DNA of 64,000 bases from Mycobacterium montefiorense. GTDB taxonomy: Bacteria; Actinomycetota; Actinomycetes; Mycobacteriales; Mycobacteriaceae. Each line of letters starts with the position of its first letter. Positions within the stretch are counted from its first letter, which is position 1. The translations under genes and the position numbers were made by a program. A model generated the notes under the pieces. That model made no database searches. It was given only the letters and a program-made list of their open reading frames with translations, and was not told where the DNA came from. The stretch covers positions 1 through 64,000 of the forward strand of contig NZ_BFCH01000036.1 in NCBI RefSeq assembly GCF_003112775.1, written 5' to 3'. Of the stretch, positions 16,709-25,210 are shown piece after piece.

Positions 16709-18550
16709 GTGACTCAACCCAATGACCCTCGACGGGTCAGCGTGATCGTCGAGCTGATCGACCACACGACTGCCATCGCCGAACTGAACGAGCGCAATGA
16801 TCTCGCGCAGCGACTGGCGCGGGCGCGCGAACGCATCACCGACCCGCAGATCCGGGTGGTCATCGCCGGGCAACTCAAACAGGGCAAGAGTCAGCTGCTC
16901 AACTCGTTGCTCAACCTGCCGGTGGCGCGAGTCGGCGACGACGAGGCCACCGTGGTCATCACGGTCGTCAGCCACGGCGACCCGCCGTCGGCACGGCTGA
17001 TCGTGGCGGCAGGACCCAACGGCGAGCCCGCGCCCGTCGACATCGCGATCGACGACATCAACAAGGACCTGCGCCGAGCGCCGCAAGCCGGCAGTTGCGA
17101 GGTGCTGCGCGTCGAAATCGGTGCGCCCAGCCCGCTGCTGCAAGGCGGGCTGGCGTTCATCGACACTCCCGGTGTAGGGGCCCACGGGCAGCCGCACCTG
17201 TCGGCGACGCTTGGACTGCTGCCCAACGCGGACGCGCTGATCATGGTCAGCGACACCAGCCAGGAGTTGACCGAACCGGAGATGTGGTTCATCCGGCAGG
17301 CACACCGGATCTGCCCCGTTGGGGTGTTGGCGGCCACCAAAACTGATCTCTATCCGCACTGGCGCGACATCGTCGGCGCCAACACCGCGCACCTGCAGCG
17401 CACCGGCGTACCGATGCCGATCCTGCCCGTGTCGTCGCTGCTGCGCAGCCACGCCGTCACGCAGAACGACGGCGAACTCAACGAGGAATCCAACTTCCCG
17501 GCGATCGTCAAATTCCTCAGCGAGAAGGTGCTGTCCCGGGAGAGCGATCGGGTGCGCGACGAGGTGTTACGCGATATCCGTTCGGCTGCAGAACAATTGG
17601 CGATGTCTGCGGGATCTGAACTCGCGGTCGTCAACGATCCGGGACTGCGTGACCGACTTGCCGAGGACCTGGAGCGGCGCAAGCGCGATGCGCTGGACGC
17701 GCTGGAACAAACCGCCCTGTGGCAGCAGGTGCTCAACGACGGATTCACCGACCTGAGCACCGACGTCGACCACGACATGCGGGCTCGATTCCGCTCGCTC
17801 ACCGAGGACATCGAGCGCCAGATCGATTCGTGTGACCCGACGAGGCATTGGGCCGAGATCGGCGCCGACGTCGAGGACGCGGTCGCCACCGCCGTCGGGG
17901 ACAACTTCGTGTGGGCCTACCAACGCGCCGAGGAGCTGGCCGACGACGTCGGCCGTTCGTTCGCCGCGGCGGGACTGGATTCGGTGATGACTCCTGAGCT
18001 GAGCCAACGTGCGATGGGTGAGGATTTCGGCCGGCTCAAGTCGGTGTCCGAGCTGGACTCCAAACCGGCCGGCAAGGGCCAGAAAATGGTGAGCGGTCTG
18101 CGTGGTTCGTACGGTGGCGTGGTGATGATCGGCATGTTGTCCTCGGTAGCGGGGCTGGGCCTGTTCAACCCGCTGTCCGTGGGCGCCGGGCTGATCCTGG
18201 GCCGCATGGCGTACAAGGAGGACAAGGAGAATCGGCTGTTGCGGGCGCGCGCCGAGGCCAAAACCAATGTGCGGCGCTTCGTCGACGACATCTCGTTCGT
18301 GGTCGGCAAGGAATCTCGAGACAGGCTCAAGATCATCCACCGCGCGCTGCGCGACCACTACCGCGACATCGCCAACGAGATCACCCGATCGCTCAACGAA
18401 TCGCTGCAGTCCACCGTCGCCTCGGCGCACGTCGAAGAAGCCGAACGCGACACCAAAGTCCGTGAACTCGAGCGGCAGTTGAATATCTTGAACCAAGTCA
18501 CCGACAATGTGGACAAACTAACGCCACAGGTGACCGTAGGACGGGTGTGA
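16709..18550 (+). CDS. iniA: Isoniazid-inducible dynamin-like GTPase IniA
   Basis: A 613-residue bacterial dynamin-like protein. Its M. tuberculosis counterpart remodels membrane and contributes to tolerance of isoniazid and ethambutol. GTPase motifs: P-loop GQLKQGKS (residues 54-61), the G3 motif in FIDTPGVGAHG and the G4 motif in AATKTDLYP. A long helical stalk follows, and a hydrophobic hairpin (VVMIGMLSSVAGLGLFNPLS) near residues 470-495 is the probable membrane-insertion tip. The GTG start at 16709 gives a standard N-terminus. The 3' end overlaps iniC by 4 bp (GTGA), indicating translational coupling. Confidence 0.95.
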   Translation: MTQPNDPRRVSVIVELIDHTTAIAELNERNDLAQRLARARERITDPQIRVVIAGQLKQGKSQLLNSLLNLPVARVGDDEATVVITVVSHGDPPSARLIVAAGPNGEPAPVDIAIDDINKDLRRAPQAGSCEVLRVEIGAPSPLLQGGLAFIDTPGVGAHGQPHLSATLGLLPNADALIMVSDTSQELTEPEMWFIRQAHRICPVGVLAATKTDLYPHWRDIVGANTAHLQRTGVPMPILPVSSLLRSHAVTQNDGELNEESNFPAIVKFLSEKVLSRESDRVRDEVLRDIRSAAEQLAMSAGSELAVVNDPGLRDRLAEDLERRKRDALDALEQTALWQQVLNDGFTDLSTDVDHDMRARFRSLTEDIERQIDSCDPTRHWAEIGADVEDAVATAVGDNFVWAYQRAEELADDVGRSFAAAGLDSVMTPELSQRAMGEDFGRLKSVSELDSKPAGKGQKMVSGLRGSYGGVVMIGMLSSVAGLGLFNPLSVGAGLILGRMAYKEDKENRLLRARAEAKTNVRRFVDDISFVVGKESRDRLKIIHRALRDHYRDIANEITRSLNESLQSTVASAHVEEAERDTKVRELERQLNILNQVTDNVDKLTPQVTVGRV

Positions 18551-20052
18551 GCACTAGCGATCGAGTTCGTGCGATTCTGGGCGGGACCATCCAGGCCTAC
18601 CGTAGTGAGCCGGCATTCCGGCAACGGCCCGAGGTCTTCTACGAACTAGAGCGCATCGGCGCGCGGCTGAACGAACCGATCCGCATCGCGCTGGCCGGCA
18701 CGCTGAAAGCCGGAAAGTCCACTCTGCTCAACGCTTTGGTCGGTCAAGACATCGCACCTACCGACGCCACCGAGGCTACCCGCATCGTGACGTGGTTCCG
18801 CCACGGTTCCACCCCGAAGGTCACCGCCAACCATTGGGGCGGAAGGCATTCCAATGTGCCGATTAGCCACAGCGGTGGGCTGACGTTCGATTTTCGGGCG
18901 CTCAACCCCGCCGACGTGGCCGACCTGGACGTCGAATGGCCCGCCGAAGAACTGGTCGATACCACCATTATCGACACCCCCGGAACGTCGTCGTTGACGC
19001 GTGAGGCCTCCGAGCGCACGCTGCGGCTACTGGTACCGCCCGATGGGGTGCCGCGGGTGGACGCCGTGGTGTTCCTGTTGCGCACCCTCAACGCCGCAGA
19101 TATCGCCCTGCTCAAGCAGATTGGGCAACTCGTTGGCGGGTCGGGCGGTGCGCTGGGCATCATCGGGGTGGCGTCACGTGCCGACGAGATCGGCGCCGGC
19201 CGCATCGATGCGATGCTCTCGGCAGCCGACGTGGCGCGGCGATTCACCAAAGAGATGAACGAGACCGGCATCTGCCAGGCGGTGGTGCCGGTGTCGGGGC
19301 TGCTGGCGCTGACCGCGCGCACGCTGCGCCAAAGTGAGTTCATCGCACTGCAGAAGCTCGCCGCGGCCGACAAGGCCATGCTCGGCAAGGCCATGCTCAG
19401 CGTGGACCGCTTCGTCCGGGTCGACAGCCCGCTGCCCGTCGACGCGGCGACCCGCGCCCAGCTGCTGGAGCGGTTCGGCATGTTCGGCCTGCGGATTTCG
19501 CTCGCCGTGCTGGCCGCCGGAGTCGCCGATGCGGCGGGGCTCGCCGACGAATTGCTGGAGCGCAGTGGGCTGGTGGCTTTGCGTGAGGTCATCGATCAGC
19601 AATTCGCGCAGCGTTCCGACATGCTCAAGGCGCACACCGCGCTGGTGTCATTGCGTCGATTTGTAGAGGTCTTCCCGATCGTCGCGACGCCCTACGTCAT
19701 CGCCGATATCGACCCGCTGCTGGCAGACACCCATGGTTTCGAAGAGCTTCGGATGCTTAGTCAATTAGCTTCTCGCCCAACATCATTGAATGAAGAAGAG
19801 GCAGCGTCACTGCGCCGCATCATCGGTGGATCGGGCACTCGGCCGGCCAGCAGGCTGGGTCTGAATTCCGAGAACGCCGACCCCCAGGAGGGCCCGCGGG
19901 CCGCATTCGCCGCGGCACAACGCTGGCGCCGCCGAGCCGAACATCCGCTCAACGACCCGTTCACCACCAAGGCGTGCCGTGCCGCGGTGCGCAGCGCTGA
20001 GGCGATAGTGGCCGACTTCGCCGCGCACGGTTCCCGCATCCAGCCTCAGTAG
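18547..20052 (+). CDS. iniC: Isoniazid-inducible dynamin-like GTPase IniC
   Basis: A 501-residue partner of IniA. P-loop GTLKAGKS is at residues 51-58, and the G3 motif is in TTIIDTPGTSSL. A helical domain fills the C-terminal half; no obvious membrane hairpin is seen, unlike IniA. The GTG at 18547 overlaps the iniA stop, so the two are probably made together. The 3' end overlaps the converging Hsp70-like gene by 7 bp. Length agrees with the M. tuberculosis protein (about 493). Confidence 0.94.
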   Translation: MSTSDRVRAILGGTIQAYRSEPAFRQRPEVFYELERIGARLNEPIRIALAGTLKAGKSTLLNALVGQDIAPTDATEATRIVTWFRHGSTPKVTANHWGGRHSNVPISHSGGLTFDFRALNPADVADLDVEWPAEELVDTTIIDTPGTSSLTREASERTLRLLVPPDGVPRVDAVVFLLRTLNAADIALLKQIGQLVGGSGGALGIIGVASRADEIGAGRIDAMLSAADVARRFTKEMNETGICQAVVPVSGLLALTARTLRQSEFIALQKLAAADKAMLGKAMLSVDRFVRVDSPLPVDAATRAQLLERFGMFGLRISLAVLAAGVADAAGLADELLERSGLVALREVIDQQFAQRSDMLKAHTALVSLRRFVEVFPIVATPYVIADIDPLLADTHGFEELRMLSQLASRPTSLNEEEAASLRRIIGGSGTRPASRLGLNSENADPQEGPRAAFAAAQRWRRRAEHPLNDPFTTKACRAAVRSAEAIVADFAAHGSRIQPQ

Positions 20053-21680
20053 CGCCGCCACGGCCAGCGCCGCTCCCGTTCCGTCGGCAGCGGCGGCGGC
20101 GGAACCGTCGTGGTGACCGGTGGAGCCGTCGTGGTGGGCGGAGGTTGGTAGGTCGTGGTGGGCGGTGGTTGATAAGTCGTTGTGGGCGCCTCGGTGGTTG
20201 TCGTCGACGGTGGCGGCGGTGCGGTCACCGTCTCGGTTGGCTCGGTCACGGTTACGGTCTGCTCGGGTGGCGGTGCCGTTGGCTGGGTCGGCGGGGTCCG
20301 GACCGGGGTGGTGTTATCTTCGCCCAGGGTCAACGCCAGCACCGTGGCCACCAGGATGGCAATGCCCGCACCGGCCAGGCTCAAGACCACGGCGGTGCGC
20401 TTGTACCACGGGCCGGCTTCGGCCGCGTAAGGATCGTCGTCCGCGTAGTCCAATCCCATTGCGTCCCTGATATATTGGCCGCTGTGCTCAGGGCCGCTAT
20501 AGGGGACCGGATCGTCCTCGTCTTGGTCCTCCGACCAAGCCAGCGGGCGCTCTTCCTCGATCCGGGCGCCGGGGAGGGCTTGGGTCATGTCTGCCGGTGC
20601 AGCGCTCGCCAGTTGCGTCGGGTTCTCGACGGCGGGACTGGCCGTCGCCGCGCCGGCCGCGGGGTGCTGCTCACCGAAGGCGGCCGCGCCGATCGCGGCG
20701 CTCAACCCCGGCTGCGGCGCGGTGCGGATCGGCGCTTCGAGACGTTGGGAAAGGCGGGTGCCGAGCAGCGGGATTACGGCACCACCACCCACGGTGGCCA
20801 CAGCGGCCAGCTTTGTCTTCGGAATCTCGTTGCGCTGCAACACGTCTTCGACGCCTGCGACAAATTCGTCCAGCGGTCCGGAGATCAGGTCCTCGAATTC
20901 GTTGCGGGACAGCTCGATATCCTCGCCGGTGACCGCCGGGACGGTGGTGATCGTCTCCGTCGACAGACTTTCCTTGGCGGTCCGGCATTGGTCGAGCAGG
21001 CGGGCCAACGACCCCATCCGGGTCGTGCTTGCCTGGCCACCGGAGCTGTCGCTCGGCGCGCTGTCGCGCACCCGGTCGAGGATGAGCTGGTCGATCGCGT
21101 CGCCGGAGAAATCCCGGTAACGAACCGACGGGCCGATCTGTGCAAAGTCCGACCCGGCGTCGCAGAGCGTCACGGTGGTGCCACTGGCGCCGAAGTCGCA
21201 CAACGCGACGACACCCTGCGTCGGGAAATCCGGCTCGGTCCGCAGCGCCGTGAGCGCGGCGGTGGCATCAGAGATCAGGGCGGGCGGCACGCCGCCCGGC
21301 GCCAGTCCCGGCTGGGCGAAGAATTCCTCACGCAGGGCCGAGGACTGCTCCCGTGACCAGTACGCGGGGACCGCGATGGTGACCGGCGTGCCGTAGTCGA
21401 CAGCGCGCGCCATTGCCTCGAGCGCCTCGACCGTCAGCGCGTCCCCGAGGTACTTCGTCCCGTCCGCTGCCACCAACGGAGTTCGGTCACCGACCCGTTC
21501 GACGAATCCGCGCATCACCAGGCCGGCTTGAGCCGGGTCCGGATTTTCCTCCGGCAGACCGGCTTCGGATGCCTGCTGGTCGAACAACGTCAGCACGGAT
21601 CGGCGAGTCACCGCGTCGCGATCAGCGCGGGCCGCGACCAGGTTGGCCACCCCGATCGACAACCCGAGCGACTCGCTCAT
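20046..21680 (-). CDS. Membrane-anchored Hsp70-like protein with Pro/Thr tail
   Basis: A 544-residue protein. Residues 1 to about 345 resemble an Hsp70 nucleotide-binding domain: VTIAVPAYWSREQSSALREE (compare VVTVPAYF in DnaK), CDFGASGTTVTLCDAG (compare [13 protein letters not shown]) and AAVATVGGGAVIPLL (compare [13 protein letters not shown]). The first phosphate loop is degenerate (LSIGVANLVAA, without the GTTNS of DnaK) and there is no peptide-binding domain. After an acidic linker, one helix spans about residues 425-450, then about 90 residues rich in Pro and Thr end in RERRWPWRRY. Being last in a minus-strand run after lpqJ and two small membrane genes suggests a common task in the envelope. 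Substrate and activity are unknown. Confidence 0.85.
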   Translation of the reverse strand: MSESLGLSIGVANLVAARADRDAVTRRSVLTLFDQQASEAGLPEENPDPAQAGLVMRGFVERVGDRTPLVAADGTKYLGDALTVEALEAMARAVDYGTPVTIAVPAYWSREQSSALREEFFAQPGLAPGGVPPALISDATAALTALRTEPDFPTQGVVALCDFGASGTTVTLCDAGSDFAQIGPSVRYRDFSGDAIDQLILDRVRDSAPSDSSGGQASTTRMGSLARLLDQCRTAKESLSTETITTVPAVTGEDIELSRNEFEDLISGPLDEFVAGVEDVLQRNEIPKTKLAAVATVGGGAVIPLLGTRLSQRLEAPIRTAPQPGLSAAIGAAAFGEQHPAAGAATASPAVENPTQLASAAPADMTQALPGARIEEERPLAWSEDQDEDDPVPYSGPEHSGQYIRDAMGLDYADDDPYAAEAGPWYKRTAVVLSLAGAGIAILVATVLALTLGEDNTTPVRTPPTQPTAPPPEQTVTVTEPTETVTAPPPPSTTTTEAPTTTYQPPPTTTYQPPPTTTAPPVTTTVPPPPLPTERERRWPWRRY

Positions 21681-21748
21681 CTGGCCTGCCCCTGTGTTTT
21701 GTCGTACATGTGACTGTGGGTTCCCGCGAGTCTAAGTGGAAGCCCTCT

Positions 21749-22237
21749 TCACAGGCCGGGCGGCAACGTGATCTCGGTCGGTAGCCCGGGCAGTGCCGGC
21801 AGCGTGATCACCGACGGCAGTTGCGGCAGCGGGTACGCCTCGCTCGATGGGGTGGTCGGCGTGGTCGTCGGGGTCGATTCCTCGGTGGACGCCGTCGGAG
21901 CTTCAGGTGCGGTGGTCGTGGTAGCCGGATCGCTCGATTGCGGGGGAGTCACGCTCGCGCTGCTCGACGGCCGGGTGGTCGTCGTGGTGGGCACGGGCGT
22001 GGTGCGGGTGATCGGCTCCTGTGGCGGGGGCCCCTGCGCGAGCTGGATGATGCCCCAGACGATTAGCGCGATCAGAACCGCGATGAGGATGCCCCACCCG
22101 GCCAACGCAAATGGTTTGCGCCAACCGGGAATCGGGTCGTCGGTCACGGGCTGCGCGGGGCCGTACACGTCGTCGCCGTAATGGATGTAGACGGTCGGCT
22201 CATCGACGCCATAGTCCGCCGGCGCGTGCCTTGCCAT
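21749..22237 (-). CDS. Small single-pass membrane protein with Thr/Ser/Pro tail (copy 1)
   Basis: A 162-residue protein read from the ATG at 22237; an open frame continues upstream to 22330 but with unlikely composition. Residues 1-42 are acidic and cytosolic (DEPTVYIHYGDDVYGPAQ), a helix spans about residues 43-66 (GWGILIAVLIALIVWGIIQL), and the rest is Thr/Ser/Pro-rich, ending in ITLPPGL. The helix is clearly paralogous to that of the next gene upstream. It lies 68 bp before the Hsp70-like gene. No known domain. Confidence 0.75.
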   Translation of the reverse strand: MARHAPADYGVDEPTVYIHYGDDVYGPAQPVTDDPIPGWRKPFALAGWGILIAVLIALIVWGIIQLAQGPPPQEPITRTTPVPTTTTTRPSSSASVTPPQSSDPATTTTAPEAPTASTEESTPTTTPTTPSSEAYPLPQLPSVITLPALPGLPTEITLPPGL

Positions 22238-22334
22238 GGTCGCCGACACTACTGGCGGTGGTTGGGGGGACGCGGCTCCCACACGCTCGGGTTCCGATCG
22301 GCCGTCAAACGTTGACCTAATTGCAACCAACTCG

Positions 22335-22826
22335 TTAGGGCAGGGCCGGGATGGTCGTGGGCAGCCAGGACGGCCAGTGATGCCGACGCGTTGGCTCTTG
22401 GCGGGTCGGTTGTTGCGTCGGCGGGGCGACCGCAGTGCTGGTGGTCTGCGGCGCGGTGGTGGTGGTGGGTGTGGTGGTCGACGGCGGCGTGGTGGTGGTC
22501 GTGGTCGTCGTTGTGGTGGTGTGCGACGGCGTCGTGGTGGTGCTCGGCGTGCTGCCGGTGCCCTGGTCTCCGATGAGCTCGATGATGCCGTAGACGATCA
22601 GTGCGATCAGGATCAGGACCATCAAGCCCCAGCCGATGAGCACCACAGGCCGGCGATACCAGGCGGTGGGCTCGGTCCCCTCGTCGTCGAAAGGATCCAG
22701 CGATGCTTCACCCTCGAACCGGTCGGGACCTCGCGGCGGCGGTTCATCGCCCTGCGGGCGATCGCCACTACCGACGTCTCTGTACCGCGTCGGCTCATTG
22801 TTGAAGTTGTCCGGCGGGCCTGCCAC
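22335..22826 (-). CDS. Small single-pass membrane protein with Thr/Pro tail (copy 2)
   Basis: A 163-residue protein. A charged cytosolic part of about 57 residues (rich in Asp, Arg, Gly, Pro) is followed by a helix at about residues 61-84 (GWGLMVLILIALIVYGIIEL). A tail with a run of ten or more Thr ends in a basic/aromatic RRHHWPSWLP segment. The helix aligns almost residue for residue with that of the neighbouring small protein, so the two arose by duplication. It starts 24 bp after lpqJ ends. Function unknown. Confidence 0.75.
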   Translation of the reverse strand: MAGPPDNFNNEPTRYRDVGSGDRPQGDEPPPRGPDRFEGEASLDPFDDEGTEPTAWYRRPVVLIGWGLMVLILIALIVYGIIELIGDQGTGSTPSTTTTPSHTTTTTTTTTTTPPSTTTPTTTTAPQTTSTAVAPPTQQPTRQEPTRRHHWPSWLPTTIPALP

Positions 22827-22850
22827 GGCACCGATCGTACTGACCCGCGC

Positions 22851-23438
22851 TTAGAACGTGCTGACCTTCTCGACACTGACGAACATGCCGTGGCCTGTGT
22901 GGCTGTTGGTGAACCTGGTGCCCGCTTCCGACGCGTCGATCGTCCAGCCCTGAGCGTCGTAGGTCTTGTAGTCGATCGTGACGGTGGGAATGGCGCCCAG
23001 GTTGCCCAAAATCCACTGCACAGAGCCCCCGGAGGTGATGTTGACGCCGTTGGTGTGCTCACCATCCTGCAGGGGTGAATCGGTGAACGCAGCCTCACAC
23101 CCGACGCTGTCTTTGTTGATCTGGCAGCGCGTCACGCCGGACTTGGTCTCGATGAAGACATAGCCGTTCTGATCGGGCGGCAGCGGGATGGCGCCGGCCG
23201 GTGCGGTCGGGTTGGCCGGCGTGGTCGGTGGGGCTGCGATGGGGTTCGACGGTGCCGCCGCGCTGCTCGACCTCGGCGTGGGGAACGAGGGTTCGGTGGG
23301 CCCGGTACCCGGCGCGGCGACCGGCCGGCCCTCGATGACGGAGCTGCAGCCCGAAGTCAGCAGGGGACTAGCCAGCAGGGCCGCGAGCACCAGCGAACCA
23401 CCCGCCAGGCCTCGCCTTGCGTTCTGCGAAAACCGCAC
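22851..23438 (-). CDS. lpqJ: Lipoprotein LpqJ
   Basis: A 195-residue secreted lipoprotein. The signal peptide has an RR pair at residues 8-9, a hydrophobic core and a lipobox LTSGC with the lipid-bearing cysteine at residue 31. A Pro/Ala/Ser linker follows (to about residue 85), then a compact C-terminal domain with two cysteines (TRCQINKDSVGCEAAF) that may form a disulphide. Length and position after iniC agree with M. tuberculosis LpqJ (Rv0344c, about 186 residues). GTG start at 23438. The role is unknown. It heads the minus-strand run of membrane proteins. Confidence 0.9.
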   Translation of the reverse strand: MRFSQNARRGLAGGSLVLAALLASPLLTSGCSSVIEGRPVAAPGTGPTEPSFPTPRSSSAAAPSNPIAAPPTTPANPTAPAGAIPLPPDQNGYVFIETKSGVTRCQINKDSVGCEAAFTDSPLQDGEHTNGVNITSGGSVQWILGNLGAIPTVTIDYKTYDAQGWTIDASEAGTRFTNSHTGHGMFVSVEKVSTF

Positions 23439-23684
23439 GCGTCACTCCCGAAGTTCGGAGATATCAGTCGTAGATTACGCACGAGGTGGGGCAAGGTGCC
23501 GGGGTGACGCGCTTTTGAAATGTCGCTGATAGCAAAGTGTTATCGCCGAGTGGCAGGAAATGTCCGCGGCCGCTGACCCACGGTGTCACCAGCCTCAGCG
23601 ATGGAACCGCTTGGCGGACTTGGGCATCGGCGCCCGCGTCGTTGGTCGCTCGCCGAGCGAGCAAGTGAATGCCATCATAGAAGG

Positions 23685-24248
23685 GTGGGGTTGTCGCAGT
23701 TCACGGATCCGCCACGGCACGTCGGAGTCCTGCTGGCCGCGGGTGCCGGCCGACGGTACGGCAAGCCGAAAATCCTGGTCCAGGGCTGGCTGGAGATCGC
23801 GGTCGGCGCGCTGCGCGACGGGGGCTGCACCGACGTCGTTCTGGTCATGGGCGCCGCCGAGGTCCCGGCCCCGCCCGGGGTCACGGCGATCACCGCGCCG
23901 CTTTGGCACGAGGGGCTCAGCGTCTCGGTGCGCGACGGCTTGGCTCAGGCCGACCGCATGAACGCCGACTACGCGGTGCTGCATGTGATCGACACCCCCG
24001 ACGTAGGCCCCGCCGTGGTGGCGCGGGTGCTGGGCCGCGCGACCGCCTCGCCAAGCGGTCTGGCACGCGCACACTTCGGCGACCGGCCCGGGCACCCGGT
24101 CGTCATCGCGCGGCGGCACTGGCCCGAGGTACTGGCCCAAATATCGGGAGACCAAGGCGCCGGGGCGTATCTGCGCAGCAGGCGCGACGTCGAGATCGTC
24201 GACTGCACCGACCTCGCCGGCGGTCAGGACGTCGACGAGTCCGGCTAG
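23685..24248 (+). CDS. MobA-like nucleotidyltransferase
   Basis: A protein of about 187 residues in the NTP-transferase_3 fold. The N-terminal signature GVLLAAGAGRRYGKPKIL binds the nucleotide, and an LHVIDTPDVGP segment replaces the usual LxDxP metal-binding motif. A C-terminal GHPVVIARRHWPEV matches the family's GHPV/I strand. Relatives make molybdopterin cytosine dinucleotide or similar cofactors; the CO dehydrogenase in this window needs that cofactor, but this gene is 28 kb away from it. GTG at 23685 is used; TTG at 23691 is also possible. It converges on the amidohydrolase gene with a 1-bp gap. Confidence 0.82.
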   Translation: MGLSQFTDPPRHVGVLLAAGAGRRYGKPKILVQGWLEIAVGALRDGGCTDVVLVMGAAEVPAPPGVTAITAPLWHEGLSVSVRDGLAQADRMNADYAVLHVIDTPDVGPAVVARVLGRATASPSGLARAHFGDRPGHPVVIARRHWPEVLAQISGDQGAGAYLRSRRDVEIVDCTDLAGGQDVDESG

Positions 24249-24249
24249 C

Positions 24250-25200
24250 TCACAGACCCAGCAGCTTCTCGGCGTTGCGGTGGCTGATGCGTGCCCGCTC
24301 GTCGTCGGTCAGGGGGAGGTTGTCCATAAAGGCGCGGGCCGCCTTCATCGATCCGAACGGATAGTCGGCGGAGAACGCCACCCGGTCGATGCCGACTTGT
24401 GCGACCAGGTTCGCGTACATCGCCTCGTCGTTGAAGTTGGCGAAGGTGTAGGTCAGGTTCTGTCGTAGGTAGGTGCTGACGGGGTGTTTGAGCCCGGTCA
24501 GCTCCGGCTTCAACGTGGCGTCGAATCGCGGCAGCATGAACGACGTCGCCTCGCCCATGTGCCCGATCACTACCTGCAACTCCGGATAGCGGTCGAACAC
24601 GCCACCGAGGATCAGCCGCAGCACGTGGGTGGCGGTGTTGATGTGCCAGCCCCACCCCACCGTTGCCAGCGCGAACGTGACTTCAGGCGCGAACCCCGCG
24701 TAACTGGACTCGATGACGGCCGTCGGCGGGATCGTCGGGTGCAGGTAGATCGGAGCATTCAGCGCCGCGGCGCGATCGAGAACCGGCTCGAAGTAGGGGT
24801 CGTCCAGGTAGCGGCCTTGGCTGTGCCCGTTGATCACCGCGCCAAGGAAACCGAGCTTGAGCATCGCTCGCTCCAGCTCGTCGGCCGCCGCATCGGGCGC
24901 GCTGATCGGCATGGTCGCGAAGCCCGCCAGCCGACCGGGATACCGGCCGACCGCTGCCGCGAGTTCGTCGTTGCATTCGCGGGCCAGCGGGGCGGCCTTG
25001 GGGCCGTCGAGTTGTTCGACGCCGGGCGCGGCCAGCGAGAGCACCGCCAGATCGACACCCGCCTCGTCCATCGCCGCGATGCGGCCATCGCCGAGATCGG
25101 CGATGGGTTCGATCACGCCCGCGCGCGACGCGAGCCAGCTGCCCGGTCCGCGCAGGAATCCCGCTGTGGCGTAATGCTCTTCGAGTGCGATGGTTCGCAC
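24250..25200 (-). CDS. Amidohydrolase-fold decarboxylase (gamma-resorcylate decarboxylase-like)
   Basis: A 316-residue TIM-barrel protein of the amidohydrolase_2 family. It begins MRTIALEEHYATAGF, with the E-x-H metal motif (E7, H9) seen in non-oxidative resorcylate and carboxyvanillate decarboxylases rather than the H-x-H of hydrolases. Further ligands are visible in YLHP, IGHMGE and FSADYPFG. It probably removes CO2 from an aromatic or semialdehyde acid; the substrate is unknown. The GTG start at 25200 follows an AAGGA site, 10 bp after the aldehyde dehydrogenase stop, so the two form an operon. Confidence 0.85.
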   Translation of the reverse strand: MRTIALEEHYATAGFLRGPGSWLASRAGVIEPIADLGDGRIAAMDEAGVDLAVLSLAAPGVEQLDGPKAAPLARECNDELAAAVGRYPGRLAGFATMPISAPDAAADELERAMLKLGFLGAVINGHSQGRYLDDPYFEPVLDRAAALNAPIYLHPTIPPTAVIESSYAGFAPEVTFALATVGWGWHINTATHVLRLILGGVFDRYPELQVVIGHMGEATSFMLPRFDATLKPELTGLKHPVSTYLRQNLTYTFANFNDEAMYANLVAQVGIDRVAFSADYPFGSMKAARAFMDNLPLTDDERARISHRNAEKLLGL

Positions 25201-25210
25201 TTAGTTGTCC

